NCBI RefSeq assembly: GCF_037126465.1
Contig: NC_088201.1
Coordinates: 66,052,879 to 66,116,878 of the forward strand
DNA length: 64,000 nucleotides
Source of the DNA: Ornithodoros turicata
Lineage: Eukaryota > Arthropoda > Arachnida > Ixodida > Argasidae
Reading direction: 5' to 3'
The notes beneath the pieces are model-generated. The model worked only from the letters and a program-made list of their open reading frames with translations. It ran no database searches and was not told the origin of the DNA. The position numbers were made by a program, and so were the translations under genes. The first letter of the stretch is position 1, and every line of letters begins with the position of its first letter. Shown one piece after another: positions 1 to 11,836 of this stretch.

Positions 1-119
1 CGTTTCAGAATCCCCCCAAATCCGCCCTACAATTGCTAGAGTCATGTGGTATGGCCCAAATCAAGGTGAACTGCAAGCAAGGGGCTTAAACTAACCTCAC
101 AGGACCAAACTAGCCTAAA
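1..119. other. Window edge, nothing recognised
   Basis: No coding signal or repeat structure is visible. The stretch ends where the fold-back element at 120 begins. Confidence 0.5.
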
Positions 120-588
120 CGGGGGGTCCCCGATATCCATCATTAAGAATAAACGTTTAAGAATAAAACATTCAATTAAGAATAATCCGCTTAAAAAATA
201 CACGGTTAAAAATATATCTCCTAAAATAAACCGTTTACTATCCCCGCTTAGAGATCACCGTTTAATAATCCACCATTAAAAATAAACTGTTTCAAAATCC
301 CCTCACCATCTAGCACGGAGGCGGACTGATTGCAAACTAAACTAACCTAACATAACATGATCTAACCCGGCGCAAATTGCAATCAGTCCGCCTCCGTGCT
401 AGATGGTGAGGGGATTTTGAAACAGTTTATTTTTAATGGTGGATTATTAAACGGTGATCTATAAGCGGGGATAGTAAGCGGTTTATTTTAGGAGATATAT
501 TTTTAACCGTGTATTTTTTAAGCGGATTATCCTTGAATGTTTTATTCTTAAACGTTTATTCTTAATGGTGGATTTCGGGGACCCCCCG
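120..588. mobile_element. Fold-back MITE, 469 bp
   Basis: Two long inverted arms (120-334 and 378-588) pair almost throughout around a 43-bp loop. The outer ends are CGGGGGGTCCCC and its complement. The arms contain degenerate short repeats rich in TTAA, of the type AATAAACGGTTAAAAATA. No target duplication could be fixed. There is no coding capacity. It abuts a LINE endonuclease fragment at base 590, so it probably inserted into that older element, but no continuation of the LINE is seen on the left side. Confidence 0.85.
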
Positions 589-589
589 C

Positions 590-872
590 ACTGCACACAC
601 ACCCAGACAATCTCAAGAACAGACAAGACTGGTATCAGATATGAAGAAAAAGTGTTTCTTACGGCAATGAACACTCCCACACCCTTTGTCCCACCCCTGT
701 CTTTGCGATAGTAAGTGAAATTAGTCAAAGATGGCATTATCTCGGAGTCATTTTCGTCGGAATTCAACCATGTTTCGGTGAGAACAACAATATCGGAACA
801 AGTGGATAAGACAAGATATTCAAGGTGATCTCTCTTGCCAAGAATGCTACAAATATTAGTGTACAGGATGGA
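590..872 (-). pseudogene. LINE endonuclease (EEP) fragment
   Basis: Reading the - strand from about 872 downward gives a continuous frame through the classical apurinic-like endonuclease domain of CR1/L2-type non-LTR retrotransposons. It contains the block DIVVLTETWL, followed by YRKDR, a glycine-rich GVFIAVRN segment and LEIVWVCVQ. This is only the N-terminal part of the ORF2 protein; no reverse transcriptase follows. The domain is cut off at 588-590 by the fold-back element. In an active LINE this domain nicks target DNA. This copy is a dead fragment. Confidence 0.75.
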
Positions 873-3569
873 GGGTGGAGAATGTTAATTAATTAAAGTC
901 AACTAGTCTGCATGAGCTCCTTCAGATAATATTTACACATGGCTAAAGCAGTAACATTCAGATCTGGGAGCACTTCTACATTTACTCAGTTTAGATATGG
1001 TTAGATGGACATTACACAGCTGCAGTGCGAACACCCAACTCCTCCCCTGCTGTGTCCAAGTGCATCGCTTGTTTGACATCCAATGATCATTGTTAGAGTC
1101 TGAAGTTTTCGGGAAATATTTTTTTCTAAATTGAGGTGGTAAATATCGGGTAACTAAACATGCGCTCTAAATGCATGCAAATTCGGGTAGAAAAACTTCC
1201 AGTATGCTTAATTCGGGAAGAAATAACGGGCTCAGTTACTCAATCTAACTGTACTGATTTGGTGCATACGGTACTGCATTTGCTGCGAAAAAAGTTAGTG
1301 TGCATTCCTACAGATGTCTTACCGAGAGCAATTTACCGGGTAAAAATCTGGTTTCACCCTGAACAGGCAGCCTTCAATTCGGGGAAGAATCGGGTTAAGC
1401 CTTAACACATCAGGCTCTAATCATTGTAGATTACCATCAGAACTGAATGTCCTTTCACTGCAAATCAGATAACCACAACCAGAGATGTGGAAGTTACTTG
1501 AGAAAAGAAACTTGTTACAAGTGCAGTTATTATCAAGTTACTTTCAACCTCATGGACACTTTTTAGTACTAAAACCTACATACCTTTCTACAACACAGAT
1601 ATTGATGTTGCAATGGGTGGTCCAAGGAATTTCTCACTACTTTTGTCATAATACCAATATTCGATATGATGAAAGAAGCTGTACCATGATGTGCTTTCCT
1701 AGGTTGGGTAGAAGAAATGAGTTCCCCAAAATGTAGCTTAGTTATACAGCAATAAGTTACCCCCAACACTGATTACAACACATCACACCTTCATTACGTG
1801 TACCCCCTGCCCTAATAACCTGTAGCCTGATCACTGTTACCCAGGAGCTTCTTTTGCGTGTGCATTAATTGTGTGATGTCCTCTGACTGCTTAGTTTATC
1901 CACGCCTATATAACCCCAGGCAAAAACCTTATGTAGCACACAGATATGTAGCAATCCATCTAGCTCTGACATCCGTTCTCTGCATGTGCTACTGCTGATA
2001 CTAGGAACCGGCTCCAATGGCGTTGTCTTGATTCGGTCATGTTCGGCTTCTCTCCATAGAAGCTGCTTAGTGTTGACCGTGTCACTCGCAGGTTTCCTCT
2101 ATCGGCATCCTCAAAAGTAGGCCATTTGTCAAGGCATTTGACAATCTCCGTGAAGACCATGCCAAAGATTCGCGAACGCGTCTCCCTAAAGTATGATTAC
2201 CCTAATAGCACGTGTTGTGTAAGTAAGACAACTTTACGTTTGTACACGTGTATCGGTGAGAGGAGGCATGAAACCCGAAAGGAAGGAGAAGGACAGGAGA
2301 GCGAACACTTATCATGGTTCACTTGCTTTTGATTGGTGATAACGGGCACTGCGTCACAAGCTTGATAAGGATTCTTCAAACTGCTTCATCAAGGTAAATG
2401 TAAATGGTAGCGAAGGCGGGAAAAAATACGAAATCTGGTGTTAGCAACCCTGCGCCCTTCATGGTACACATGCGAGCGTGGTTGTTGAGGGGCAAACTAC
2501 GAAGGTAAACAAAAATAATGTAATCAGAGGCGCGAATAATGTATGTACTAATACAATATGCATGTTTTTAATGTAGCAATTCGCGCGGTCTGCCAGTAAT
2601 ACGTAGGATTATAGACAGAGCCGAGTACTCTTCCGGTTCCTGTCGCTCTCCATGTTGTTAGCTACGAGTTTGCTGTACGTTGACTGCGCACTTTGTGACT
2701 GTTCATAGCCGTTTTCTTCTTCATCGTCGTCTTTTCAATTTCAAGTCCAACTTAGGACATTCGTCGGGGGAATGCCACATTTCAGGACAGTAGCCAGCTG
2801 TTGCTTTATTTGAGTGTCAAGAATGTGCACAGTACTGACTTTGGGGCTGTCGGTTCCTCTTCCTGCCTTTGTGACGTTTGTGGGTGCGTGTGAGGAAGCC
2901 TTCAAAGCCAACGTTAAGACATTCCTCACCTCCCAAGGGGTCAGGTCCAAGCTGTGTGAAGCGTTGGACATACTTGTGCCAAATACATTGAGTTTGTGTT
3001 TTTCATCCGTGTATGATGATCTATTTCACTTTTTTTCTGAGGGTACGACTGTTCTGGTTTGCACGAGAAAGGAATGAGGAAGTACGAAGTAGTACGTTAC
3101 GTCAGAAGGCATTGCAGCAGGCAGCGAGACTAAATTCTAATCTCTGCACGTTGTTGTGATGTAACCAGAAGTTTTCTCTCCATGCAAAGGGATATGCATG
3201 GTTCTGTTGTCTATCCAGTGCTTTCAGTTGTAACCTAGATTACACATGATCTCTTGTAATTCTTTCATTCCTGTGAAGCATACGATTTGTCAAAGTGCAC
3301 TTTTGCACATAGCTCCTTACTGTATTACTTGTATTTTGACAGCCATGCAGAGTTCAGTAGTCTGTGACAATTATATATATGTTTAGTGTTTGTACACCTG
3401 TGTACAGAGATACCTAGCATACATTTTCTATTTTGAATCTTCAGCAGTTTGCCTATTCTTTGATACGTATTAAGTGTATACCTGTGTACATAGATCCCTA
3501 GCACGTAATTTTATATTTTGAATCCTGCGCTGAGTTCAGTAGTTGTGTGCAAGTATGTAGGAGCAGTTA
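873..3569. other. A/T-rich spacer without recognised genes
   Basis: Between 1141 and 1400 the motif TTCGGG or ATCGGG recurs about seven times, which looks like a decayed repeat. A TATA-like box (TATATAA) sits at 1907-1913 with no supported gene behind it. Short open frames at 1960-2160 and 2741-2971 (-) and 2814-3077 (+) have no recognised domain and are left out. Confidence 0.4.
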
Positions 3570-3722
3570 CCCAAGCAGCAAAATGCACTGAAAGTCGAGT
3601 GCAATAGGGGTGGACGGGTAGGTGGAAGGCCTTGAACAAACTCGTGAGACTAAAGAAAACTGATAAGACACATACCGTCCACCCCTGTTGCACCCGACTT
3701 TCAGTACATTGTGCTGCTTGGG
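3570..3722. mobile_element. 153-bp fold-back MITE, copy 1
   Basis: A hairpin-forming element whose ends are CCCAAGCAGC and its complement. The arms continue through about 48 bp (ACTGAAAGTCGAGTGCAATA in the left arm). The dinucleotide TA flanks both ends (3568-3569 and 3723-3724), consistent with a Tc1/mariner-type TA target. It has no coding capacity. A second copy of the same length lies at 4795-4947. Confidence 0.85.
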
Positions 3723-4794
3723 TATGTGCAGGGCTAAGCACCTTGTGCAGCTTGCAAATCTACACCACATGGCAAAATGTGCACAAAATAGCAAAAGCAT
3801 AGAACATTGTCGATGCTTTGACATTCCTTTAATACAAAAATGCTGTTGTAATCAAAGTAGAAGTAGTCATCAGCAGGGTAGTACATACTGAACAAGGTTG
3901 TCATTGCTGGAAGCTGATACTGTCGTGGCTGCTTTGCAAGATAAAGTATCACAGACTTCTAAAATGGCCTAATGGACTTGTGCCTTCTTATTCCCCCATA
4001 GCATTCGTTACAGTGCCAAAAACGGTGGGCAGACATATCACCACACAGTATGCAAATATCATATAATGTGATCTTCAAGTGCAAATCTGTTCACTTCCAC
4101 CTTCTTTGTACGAGAGATATGTGGAAAGTTCAAGATCTACATGAGGACAGCTATAGCAGCATGCATTGGACATTAAGGTCCTGGGCCCCACCTGTGTTTG
4201 CTGGAATTTGTACATTATCCTTTCGTGCTTATTCAGTACATGGATTGTCATACTGGTTATTTTGCACATTATTCTGTCGTGGGTATTTATGATGAAAGAT
4301 GGAAGTTACTGAAACGTCACTGTATTCCAGCCTCAGAACATCAACTGTCTCATGTGAGTATTTATACTGTTTACAACGGTATGGCGAATTTACCTGTGAT
4401 AAAAGAAAGCAAGCCCCCACCTGGTTTCCTGTGTCCTTTGTTGCACGCATGTCGCTAGTGTTGATTCTTCTCTCTTGCTCTTGGATTTGCTTTCAACAGC
4501 GGTTCTGACATTTCGCGGCTCGACATCGCGATGGAACGCACGCGCAGCGCGAGCGCCCGCCCCGCGCTGTACGTAATGGTGACGTACCAGGTGACGTCAT
4601 TATGACGGAATTTGTAGTTTGCCCCGCAACGGATGGATGGCGCTGACGATCTTTATCATGGCCGCCCTTGAAGACGTGGTGGCCAATGGAAGCTTCGCTA
4701 CCATCTATATTTACCTTGGCTTCATCGCTTTCAAATGCCAGACTTCTTTTTAGACGAGTATCGCTGGTACGAATGGCATTCCCAATGCCATCAT
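3723..4794. other. Spacer between two sister MITEs
   Basis: No gene recognised. A short stretch near 4325-4355 (CTCAGAACATCAACTGTCTC) recurs with one change near 16125-16147, showing that both belong to some dispersed repeat. Confidence 0.35.
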
Positions 4795-4947
4795 CCCAAG
4801 CAGCACAATGTACTGAAAGTCGAGTGCAATAGGGGTGGACGGGTAGGTGGAAGACCCTGAACAGACTCGTGATACTCAAGAACATTGATAAGACACATAC
4901 CGTCCACCCCTATTGCACTCGACTTTCAGTACATTTGGCTGCTTGGG
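4795..4947. mobile_element. 153-bp fold-back MITE, copy 2
   Basis: Same length and near-identical arms as the copy at 3570-3722, in the same orientation as judged by the loop sequence. The flanks here read AT on both sides, not TA. Arms of about 48 bp enclose a loop of roughly 55 bp. Confidence 0.85.
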
Positions 4948-5775
4948 ATACCTCCGACACTTTGTTTTCACTATTATTGCAGGGCGTTTCATTTAAAATG
5001 AGTCAAACTTTTTTGTTATAAAAATGGTGCATTGCATTTGAACGAGACTTAGTGCGTAAGTAGTGCGTTAGTAAGGGTCCAGAGATACTCCGTCTACTTT
5101 TTTTCCTCGTTTGTTAATTAATTCGTTAATTGAAAATAATTGGTTCGTTAATTGAAAATCCTTTTAACTACAGGGAATATAGCATACCTGTCAATGGCGG
5201 AGTTGTAGAGGAGGAAGGGGGTCTTGTCTTATCCGTAATTGCTTTTTTTTAATGCCGAGTTAGTGCCACGAAGCGCGGTACAGACGTGGACAGATGGAGA
5301 GAGTGCAGCAGGGAGGAATGGGGGACAGGGAGGGCCGTGATTATCTACCTCCTCTCAGTGCTTTTTCCGGTTTCAAAAAAGCGCGCCTGAAGTTTCGAAA
5401 TACCGCCCGACAGCCGCACAAGACCCGCACGGATCTGTGAAGTGATCTGTTCGTTCGTTCAAAATGTATAAACCACTTTACTGTTTAAAAACAAGAGGCG
5501 CCATCTGCGCATGCGCAGAGTTACACTCTGCAAAACACACTGTTGGAGTGGGCAAAAGACACTGAACGCAGCCGTGCGAATGCTTTCCGCAAGCGCGACA
5601 TCAGCTGTGTGGCACTGCTACACCGCTCTCAGCTGTTTCCTTCCACAACACCCGAATAATTTAGAGCTATGAAGGAATCTGACAAGTGTCGCTACAAGAC
5701 CAAGTTGTTTATGAACAGTATACAACCTGACGATCTCTTTGCGCTATACATCGACAACTGGACAGCCCAGCCACA
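4948..5775. other. Spacer, no gene recognised
   Basis: Three loose repeats of TTCGTTAATTGAAAAT occur at 5117-5165. Otherwise no recognisable structure. A short open frame begins with ATG at 5669 and stays open for about 40 codons without a known domain; it may belong to the relic that follows. Confidence 0.3.
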
Positions 5776-6126
5776 AAACATGCCGCCGATCACAATCGCA
5801 TAGTATTTTATCCAACATTTTCGCCGAGCCAGTTCACTGCTGATACTGTGCAAGCATACAAGTCACTGGAAGCACACAATTACTTCACCTCAGGCGAGCT
5901 GTTTGATCAGGGAGTTTCTGAAAACCGCACTGATTTGCAATACGGTGCACCGGTTCATGTTAGCGTCGTTTATTTGTACACAGGTATCGTCAGGGGATCT
6001 CACAAATGCGATATCAGGGAATCTTTCCGTTTGCCTGATCAAAACGATTCCAACACACAAAACCCATTCACAATCAAACGATTTCTTCGTTCTGCGTTGC
6101 GCAGAAAAAGTGATTTCAACCACTAA
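5776..6126 (+). pseudogene. Coding relic of a dispersed arthropod protein family
   Basis: The + frame from 5776 reads without stops to 6126 and contains the block AYKSLEAHNYFTSGEL. A Y-K-S-L-E-A-x-N segment of this kind is, from memory, typical of the N-terminal part of SWIM/YqaJ-nuclease-like proteins that are multicopy in ticks and cnidarians. No zinc finger, SWIM motif or nuclease motif is present here, and there is no convincing start codon. It is probably a fragment of a transposon-associated gene. The family assignment is tentative. Confidence 0.3.
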
Positions 6127-6344
6127 ACATATGATACAAATTTGAAAGTTCGACATTTCCTGTCTGTCTCTGGGCGTTGCTTTCGGCATCTTGGCTGATG
6201 ACTCTCTAAACCTGTCCCTGCGTCAGATTTTTACTCGATTGGTATTGCTAGTACATTCCTACCAAATTTCTGAGCAAACCCTGCATGTCCGATTTGTAAT
6301 ACGTATATTAGTGCCTTCCAAGCTACCAGAAACGGACCAGTAGG

Positions 6345-6455
6345 GTGGGTGATCTCCCGAGTGAAGCAGGCTACCCCAAAGAAGTCGTATGCGGCCCGCG
6401 TAGTTCCTTCATGGCTCAATGCGGCCCGCGGACGCGAATTAGTTCGGCACCCCTG
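6345..6455 (-). repeat. End of a hAT-type element
   Basis: Read on the - strand from 6455 the sequence starts CAGGGGTGCCGAACT and has two copies of GCGGGCCGCAT further in. This is the usual form of a hAT terminal inverted repeat. The opposite end was not found nearby, so this is a solo end. A related GCGGCCCGCG stretch lies at 43291-43300. Confidence 0.5.
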
Positions 6456-7640
6456 ATGTGCCCCAAAAATAGGAAACATCAAAGGATGATCGGATATCGC
6501 CATGGTGATGGGAATAATGGGGTAACGTTATCTTATTGGTTATTGGCAGTACTTTGTCGAAGGCGAAGTACAACGTCACCTCGAGTTTAGCAAAAATCGC
6601 CCAGGGTGCACTATTTCATGCGCAAAACATGCCGCTAAAATAAGCAGGCAGTTGCACAGGACGATGCATATCTGCGAGCATTTGCTTTAAAGAAGGATCA
6701 GAAAGCGCACTTGTGGCAATGTATTGTCAAGCTTCTGCACAGGTACGTGGCCATGTTCGGCTTGAAGTCAAGAAAACATTGGCACAACACGATTATATGC
6801 GCCAGTCCCAGTTGTATTCGATACATTTAAGTGAGTTGAACATAGAGGCATATGTCTTACTTAGATGACATTTACATTTTGTTCGTGAATAACGCTGCCG
6901 GACAGCGCAGGCGCAACGGCTCGGCGATGCACAATGTTGTCGCCGAGACAAGTGTACGCATGAAGAAAAGAAAAACAAAAATTGCCTTGCTTTCGCTTCT
7001 CTTAAATAGAGGTATACGACGTCGTTAGACAAAAAAGCTCACAGCCATTAAGGTACCCATCAAATTTCATACAGGTGGCAACCAAGCTTCCCCGTGGTGC
7101 TGCCAGGAAAAATTAAGAAAAGTGTGAAACATAAAAATAAGCATACATTGTATACATGCAAAAACATGACCGTCGCAGATATGGTAACGATTAAAAGGGA
7201 ATTATCGGCGGACAGATCACATGGCAATAACTGTACACTACAGCCAACAGAATTTTTTTACATCTTTTTACCGCCATAATTACAACGTCAGAAAGAGTTT
7301 AAAAAATTGATACTAAGAAGAAGAGAGCGTTCGATTTCCCAAAACGCGAACCTCAGGGGAACGCAGTATCTGCGGCGTTGTATTTTCTGTTTTTAAAGCA
7401 GAAGTCACCAGAAATGTTCTCAGTCTTTTTGGCCGTGAAAGCACACCTTTCTTTTGTACATGATTTTATCAAACCCGTCTTGCGGTGCTGCTTATCAGAG
7501 GAGAATGCGTGGTGAACTCTGATAATTCCCCTCCCTTTCGAGTTTCATTCCCCCTCTCATTTACACGTGCCCAAAAGCACAGTCGCTTTCCTACATGCGG
7601 AAGTGTCGTTCGGCTAAGCCCTCTTTATGTGCGACGTCTC
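6456..7640. other. Spacer, no gene recognised
   Basis: Only short open frames on both strands; none carries a recognisable domain. Confidence 0.35.
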
Positions 7641-8205
7641 ACGTTTTAGTCGCATTTCATGCCCTCGGGAACAAAACTGGCTCGCTACATAATCAAGACA
7701 TTCAACTTTAGGTTCCTAACATGGTCCCCCTAATGGTGAAACTGCGGTGGAAAGTTACCTAAAGCGGATAACTTTTCATGTATGGGACTGTGAAATCACG
7801 ATGAAGCGCGAATGCTACTTCTGCCCCTACGTTTTAGTCGCACTTTCATGCCCTCGGGAACAAAACTGGCTCGCTACATAATCAAGACATTCAACTTTAG
7901 GTTCCTAACATGGTCCCCCTAATGGTGAAACTGCGGTGGAAAGTTACCTAAAGCGGATAACTTTTCTTGTATGGGACTGTGAAATCACGATGAAGCGCGA
8001 ATGCTACTTCTGCCCCTACGTTTTAGTCGCACTTTCATGCCCTCGGGAACAAAACTGGCTCGCTACATAATCAAGACATTCAACTTTAGGTTCCTAACAT
8101 GGTACCCCTAATGGTGAAACTGCGGTGGAAAGTTACCTAAAGCGGATAACTTTTCATGTATGGGACTGTGAAATCACGATGAAGCGCGAATGCTACTTCT
8201 GCCCC
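7641..8205. repeat. 189-bp tandem repeat, 3 copies
   Basis: Units start at 7641, 7829 and 8018 with ACGTTTTAGTCGCA. Unit lengths are 188 and 189 bp. The copies differ by only a few bases (for example one missing C near the start of unit 1 and GGTCCCC against GGTACCC in unit 3), so the array expanded recently or is kept uniform by conversion. The array ends sharply at 8205. An open frame on the - strand (8137-8661) runs into the third copy but has no recognised domain. Confidence 0.95.
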
Positions 8206-8809
8206 ATTGAGTACAATGTGCAAGATTTCAAATGCCGGGGGAACAAAAGCCTTTATAGATATACGGATAATTCTTTTTCGGCGTAATTTCTTGTATATAG
8301 ACCTCACAGGATCCAGTGTAGAACCAGAGAAAAATGTCGACGTTTTCCGCCAAAATGAAATTATACGTTTCTTATGCATTGCGTCAATGGGTGTAACGCA
8401 GGCGAAGCACGCTTTAAGTTTTTGTCTGCGAATCTTGGGCTTGCTTGTGTACGTAACCTGAAAAGTATGGAATGTGCTATGGAACTTTTCAATAAGGAAT
8501 GTGCAGTAAGTAAATGAGTTCATATAGTTACTATATGACGTGCTTTCTTTTAGCGGGATGATCACCCACTGTTTCTTCGGTTTCGATCCCTTGAAGATGT
8601 ATTTGTCAGATCCATCATCATTTTTGAGTATGATCCTTGCGCTGTTGTGGTTAGAGTGCAAGGCAGCAATCTCTGTTCTGTGGGCTGGTGAAATTTCTAC
8701 ATTATTGCTTCATATGTTTATAGTGAAGGGAACAGTGAAGAGCAAATGCCGCAAAACAACATGCATTAGTCAATGTTTTCATGAAGTATGATGTCATAAC
8801 ATCAAACTT
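8206..8809. other. Spacer with one uncertain open frame
   Basis: A 174-codon open frame on the - strand (8137-8661) is rich in lysine and isoleucine and has no motif I can name. Its last 25 residues come from the tandem repeat, which argues against a real protein. Confidence 0.3.
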
Positions 8810-11002
8810 TCAGCACCTTGCTTGCATTCCTTTGTAGGTGTAGCTGTTACACTTTGGGGCAAAGTGTATGAGTAGACTGTGATAACCTTCCAGTCCATAA
8901 GTCCTATAGTCATATAGTCCCACAAGTCTCTTGGGGATAGCCTTGGAATGTCTGCTAACAGATGCTTGGACAACAGTATGCTCTGGAGCTTCATGTAGAT
9001 TTCTGCGCCTACAGTTGTGGTGGAAAAAGCTTAGATGAAAGCAAGGAGTACCTTGCTGCTGCACATAGCAGGAGCTTCATTGCTGCGTTACGTCATATGC
9101 CGAAACCCTTTTACGTGTTTTACTTTGCTTCCCCTAGCAATTGTGTGAATGTTGTTTACATAGCCAATGGGAACCTGAACTCGATGGGAAACAAATCAAG
9201 TCAGCATGTGTCACATGTAAAGCGAAGAAGGCGATAACAGTGAACTAGACAACCAAATTAGAGCATAGGTTACATAACAATGAAAACATATATCTGCAAA
9301 GAGAAGCCCGTAGGGAAAAGAAAAAAATGACGAAAGGAAAATAAGTCAGTTGGTTATAGAAAACCAGAAATATATAATGCATGCACAAAATATTGTAATC
9401 CATGACGCACTAATTGCATCAGCTAGACACCAGAGGTGGGGAGTAACGCGTTACAAACTATTGTCTGTAACCGTCTCTATCAACCCCGACAGGGAGAGCT
9501 GGCAGTTTCATGGTGTGTCATGGACATAGCAGATGAAAATGTCACGTTGTGGACAGAATTGACTCTATATTTTGAAGCGGCTAATTGCCAGGGTCGCCAC
9601 CGTAATCCCACCTCTGCTAGAAACATGTTGGCTTACCTTCTTGCAGCCACAGCCCTCTCCCCTAGGCCACCATGAAATCACGTCGGGTGTAGTGGATATC
9701 AATGACGTGCCGCATGACAGATGTCCATTTTGCTAGAAGCTCGTCCCCATTGTCTGAACTTGTTTTAGCACACCCCAGGCCTAGTATGTGGTGCGCCATA
9801 GTTTGTGCTGCAGCACTGATCTTCTTCTTGATGCCTTGGTAGATCAATACAGACATATCACTCATATTATGCCACATTTCAACGTGCCACACCTACCTCT
9901 AGCAACGTGCCACACATCAAATCGATGTTTTAGGCTCTCTGTCTTCATGTACACCTTTACGCCTGTGTGTGTGTCCGTTATGAGCATATCAATTGTCATG
10001 TCTTGTTGCTCAAGGTAGTCTAATGCTCGTTCAAGGCCTGTTCTCTTCATTTGGCTGCTGGACCCAACTTCAGGTGACTGCAAAGTAGATAATCCTGGTG
10101 TAAAACACATATTCACATCTTATTGACAAAATACATGAAGATGACGCTATGAATTACCATTATCTGCTCAAAATGAAGCACTTTATTCAGTGTTGTCTCC
10201 AGAAGTGTGTATGTTCCCATTAGTGCGCAATGACCTGGAGAATCGCATCGAGCATCCCTTGAGACGTTCAAAGCCTTCTCCTTGATGGTGCTCAGAAGAG
10301 ATGCTTGCTCGGATTTCCATGCCTTGAAAGACCAGTTGAGAAAACATAACACTCGGGGCTCATATTGCAATACCCATGTAATAATTTCCAGTAATTTCCA
10401 AATGCCAGATATTTCTAGTTGACGTCAACTGAGGAACACAATATCTAATTTTTTCTCTCTAATAAATACAAAACAAATGCTATTCTGCACTCAAACTTCA
10501 CTGCCTTTTCCACTAACCTCTTCTTCGGTCACACTGGGAAATACCACACATGTGACAACTACAAACACACATACACACACAATATACCAGCAGCCTCCTT
10601 CAAGATTGGGACATGTCAACGCATATGCTTTACTTGATTACCTGCAGGGAAGAGGTAGCACTGCTGCAGTTTAAAATACGGCCTTTTTGATGCTTGCAAG
10701 CCCGAGAAACTGAAACATCCTGAGTACTTTTGTGGGACTGCACCCAGAAAACAGTATTACTGCACTGATCAGGATATTTCCAATTGGCTTTTCACCGTAT
10801 GAGGGCTGGTTGTACCAGATCCTGGTGTGACCATTCTGGCATGTGACGGATGCACGCAGACATTATCTTTTACAGTTAAAATCTGTCACTGTCTTTGGTG
10901 ACAAGCATTCAGGACAAATTTTTAGCAGCTCCAGGAGGCATGACTGAGACCATGTACATGTTCTCGCGCAGCCTACTGGAACCACCTTGTGTACACTCGA
11001 AC
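8810..11002 (-). pseudogene. THAP-type transposase-like gene, catalytic exons
   Basis: Five exon-like blocks on the - strand have GT-AG borders: 10642-11002, 10158-10322, 9897-10077, 9637-9834 and 8810-9008. They encode in order a cysteine-rich region followed by QPSYGEKPIGN and ILFSGCSPTKVLRMF; DARCDSPGHC with GTYTLLE; ITDTHTGVKV with FDVWHVA; GIKKKISAAAQ with LLAKWTSVMRHV; and YGLEGYHSLLIHFAPK. These blocks recur in a large multicopy protein family known from fish, cnidarians and arthropods; the conserved acidic residues suggest a DDE-type nuclease. Phases agree across three of the introns. The copy is dead: at least one frameshift plus stop near 10660, frameshifts in the first and last blocks, and a stop after about 9662. 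The 5' exons continue at 16230-17640, beyond the Ty3 insertion. Confidence 0.7.
9431..9480 (+). repeat. hAT-like terminal motif, solo end
   Basis: CAGAGGTGGGGAGTAACGCG is the typical outer end of a widespread non-autonomous hAT group, related in style to the copies at 37806 and 61546. It lies inside the last intron of the THAP-type gene. No matching opposite end was found. Confidence 0.45.
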
Positions 11003-11707
11003 CTGCAATTAGGGATATTGGTAACAATAATGTAATCACCAAATTTAGCGCGGTAGTGACAGAATCATACCCCTCATTTCTGCTAGACTGTTCACTGGCA
11101 CCTGCATCGTGGCTAGGCAATGTATCCGGAGCGCTGCTGCCTGCAGCCATCACTCTGCGGCAGCGCATGTGTGAAGTAAGGTGTAGTCAACGTAAAGAAA
11201 CCTGCAGTGCAGCAATACTTACTCGTCCACCTTATGTTGTTCCCGTAACGATTCGTCACACATTAAAATACCTGTGGTCCTGTAACATGGAACACAATAA
11301 ATTTTTCAACATAGGTAACCCAAACTCAAAACCAAGAGCTCGACATACGTATTCAGATCTGTTTGGTTCGGTTCATGTGTGGTATCATGAGGTTCCTGTA
11401 TTCTGAAGTGAAGTATATGACAATAAGTTCGAACTGTTCATAAAGAGAATGTTTTTGCTCCGAAGTTCGATCAGTTCCATAAAAGCAACGCATACTGTGT
11501 TGTAATGTCATCGTGACCCCGCACGAGCGACTCATTCCCTGGGACAGGTGTTGAGAATCGGGGTACATAGACAACTGGAATGTCGGATGTCTGTATTTTT
11601 TGTGGTGTCTACGCGGCTTACTCTCTACACCTGAAACATATGCATGAACAAACTAAGAATATAAAATACTTTCACTATGTGCAACTGACTACACAACTTA
11701 TTGGCAC
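11003..11707. other. Intron-like spacer 5' to the Ty3 insertion
   Basis: This is the part of the THAP-type gene's intron that lies downstream (in - strand sense) of the retrotransposon. No further exon was recognised. The last four bases, GCAC (11704-11707), are the target duplication of the Ty3 element. Confidence 0.45.
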
Positions 11708-11836
11708 TGTAGGCAACGACTCGGAGGCGACCGGTACAAGCGGCAGCTTTATTGTTATGAACTAGAACGCTACATGAAACCTCGGTGGAACGGGCACGAG
11801 CCCGAATTCCGATGCGATGCAGACGAGGCTGCCACA
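11708..11836 (-). repeat. 3' LTR of the Ty3 element (129 bp)
   Basis: Begins TGTAGGCAAC and ends GCTGCCACA on the + strand, the TG...CA form. An AATAAA signal lies on the - strand in the middle of the LTR. The adjoining internal sequence, read on the - strand, is purine-rich (GAGGAGAGGGAACCA) and should be the polypurine tract. It is 129 bp like its partner at 15757-15885, with 9 substitutions and no gaps between them. Confidence 0.95.

Noticed and set aside
1907..1913. Promoter at a TATATAA box
   Set aside because: No gene with supported exons starts downstream on either strand.
7641..8205. CRISPR-like array
   Set aside because: Direct tandem units without spacers in animal DNA; an ordinary tandem repeat.
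8137..8661. 174-codon open frame on the - strand
   Set aside because: No domain, odd composition, and its C-terminal end is made of tandem-repeat sequence.
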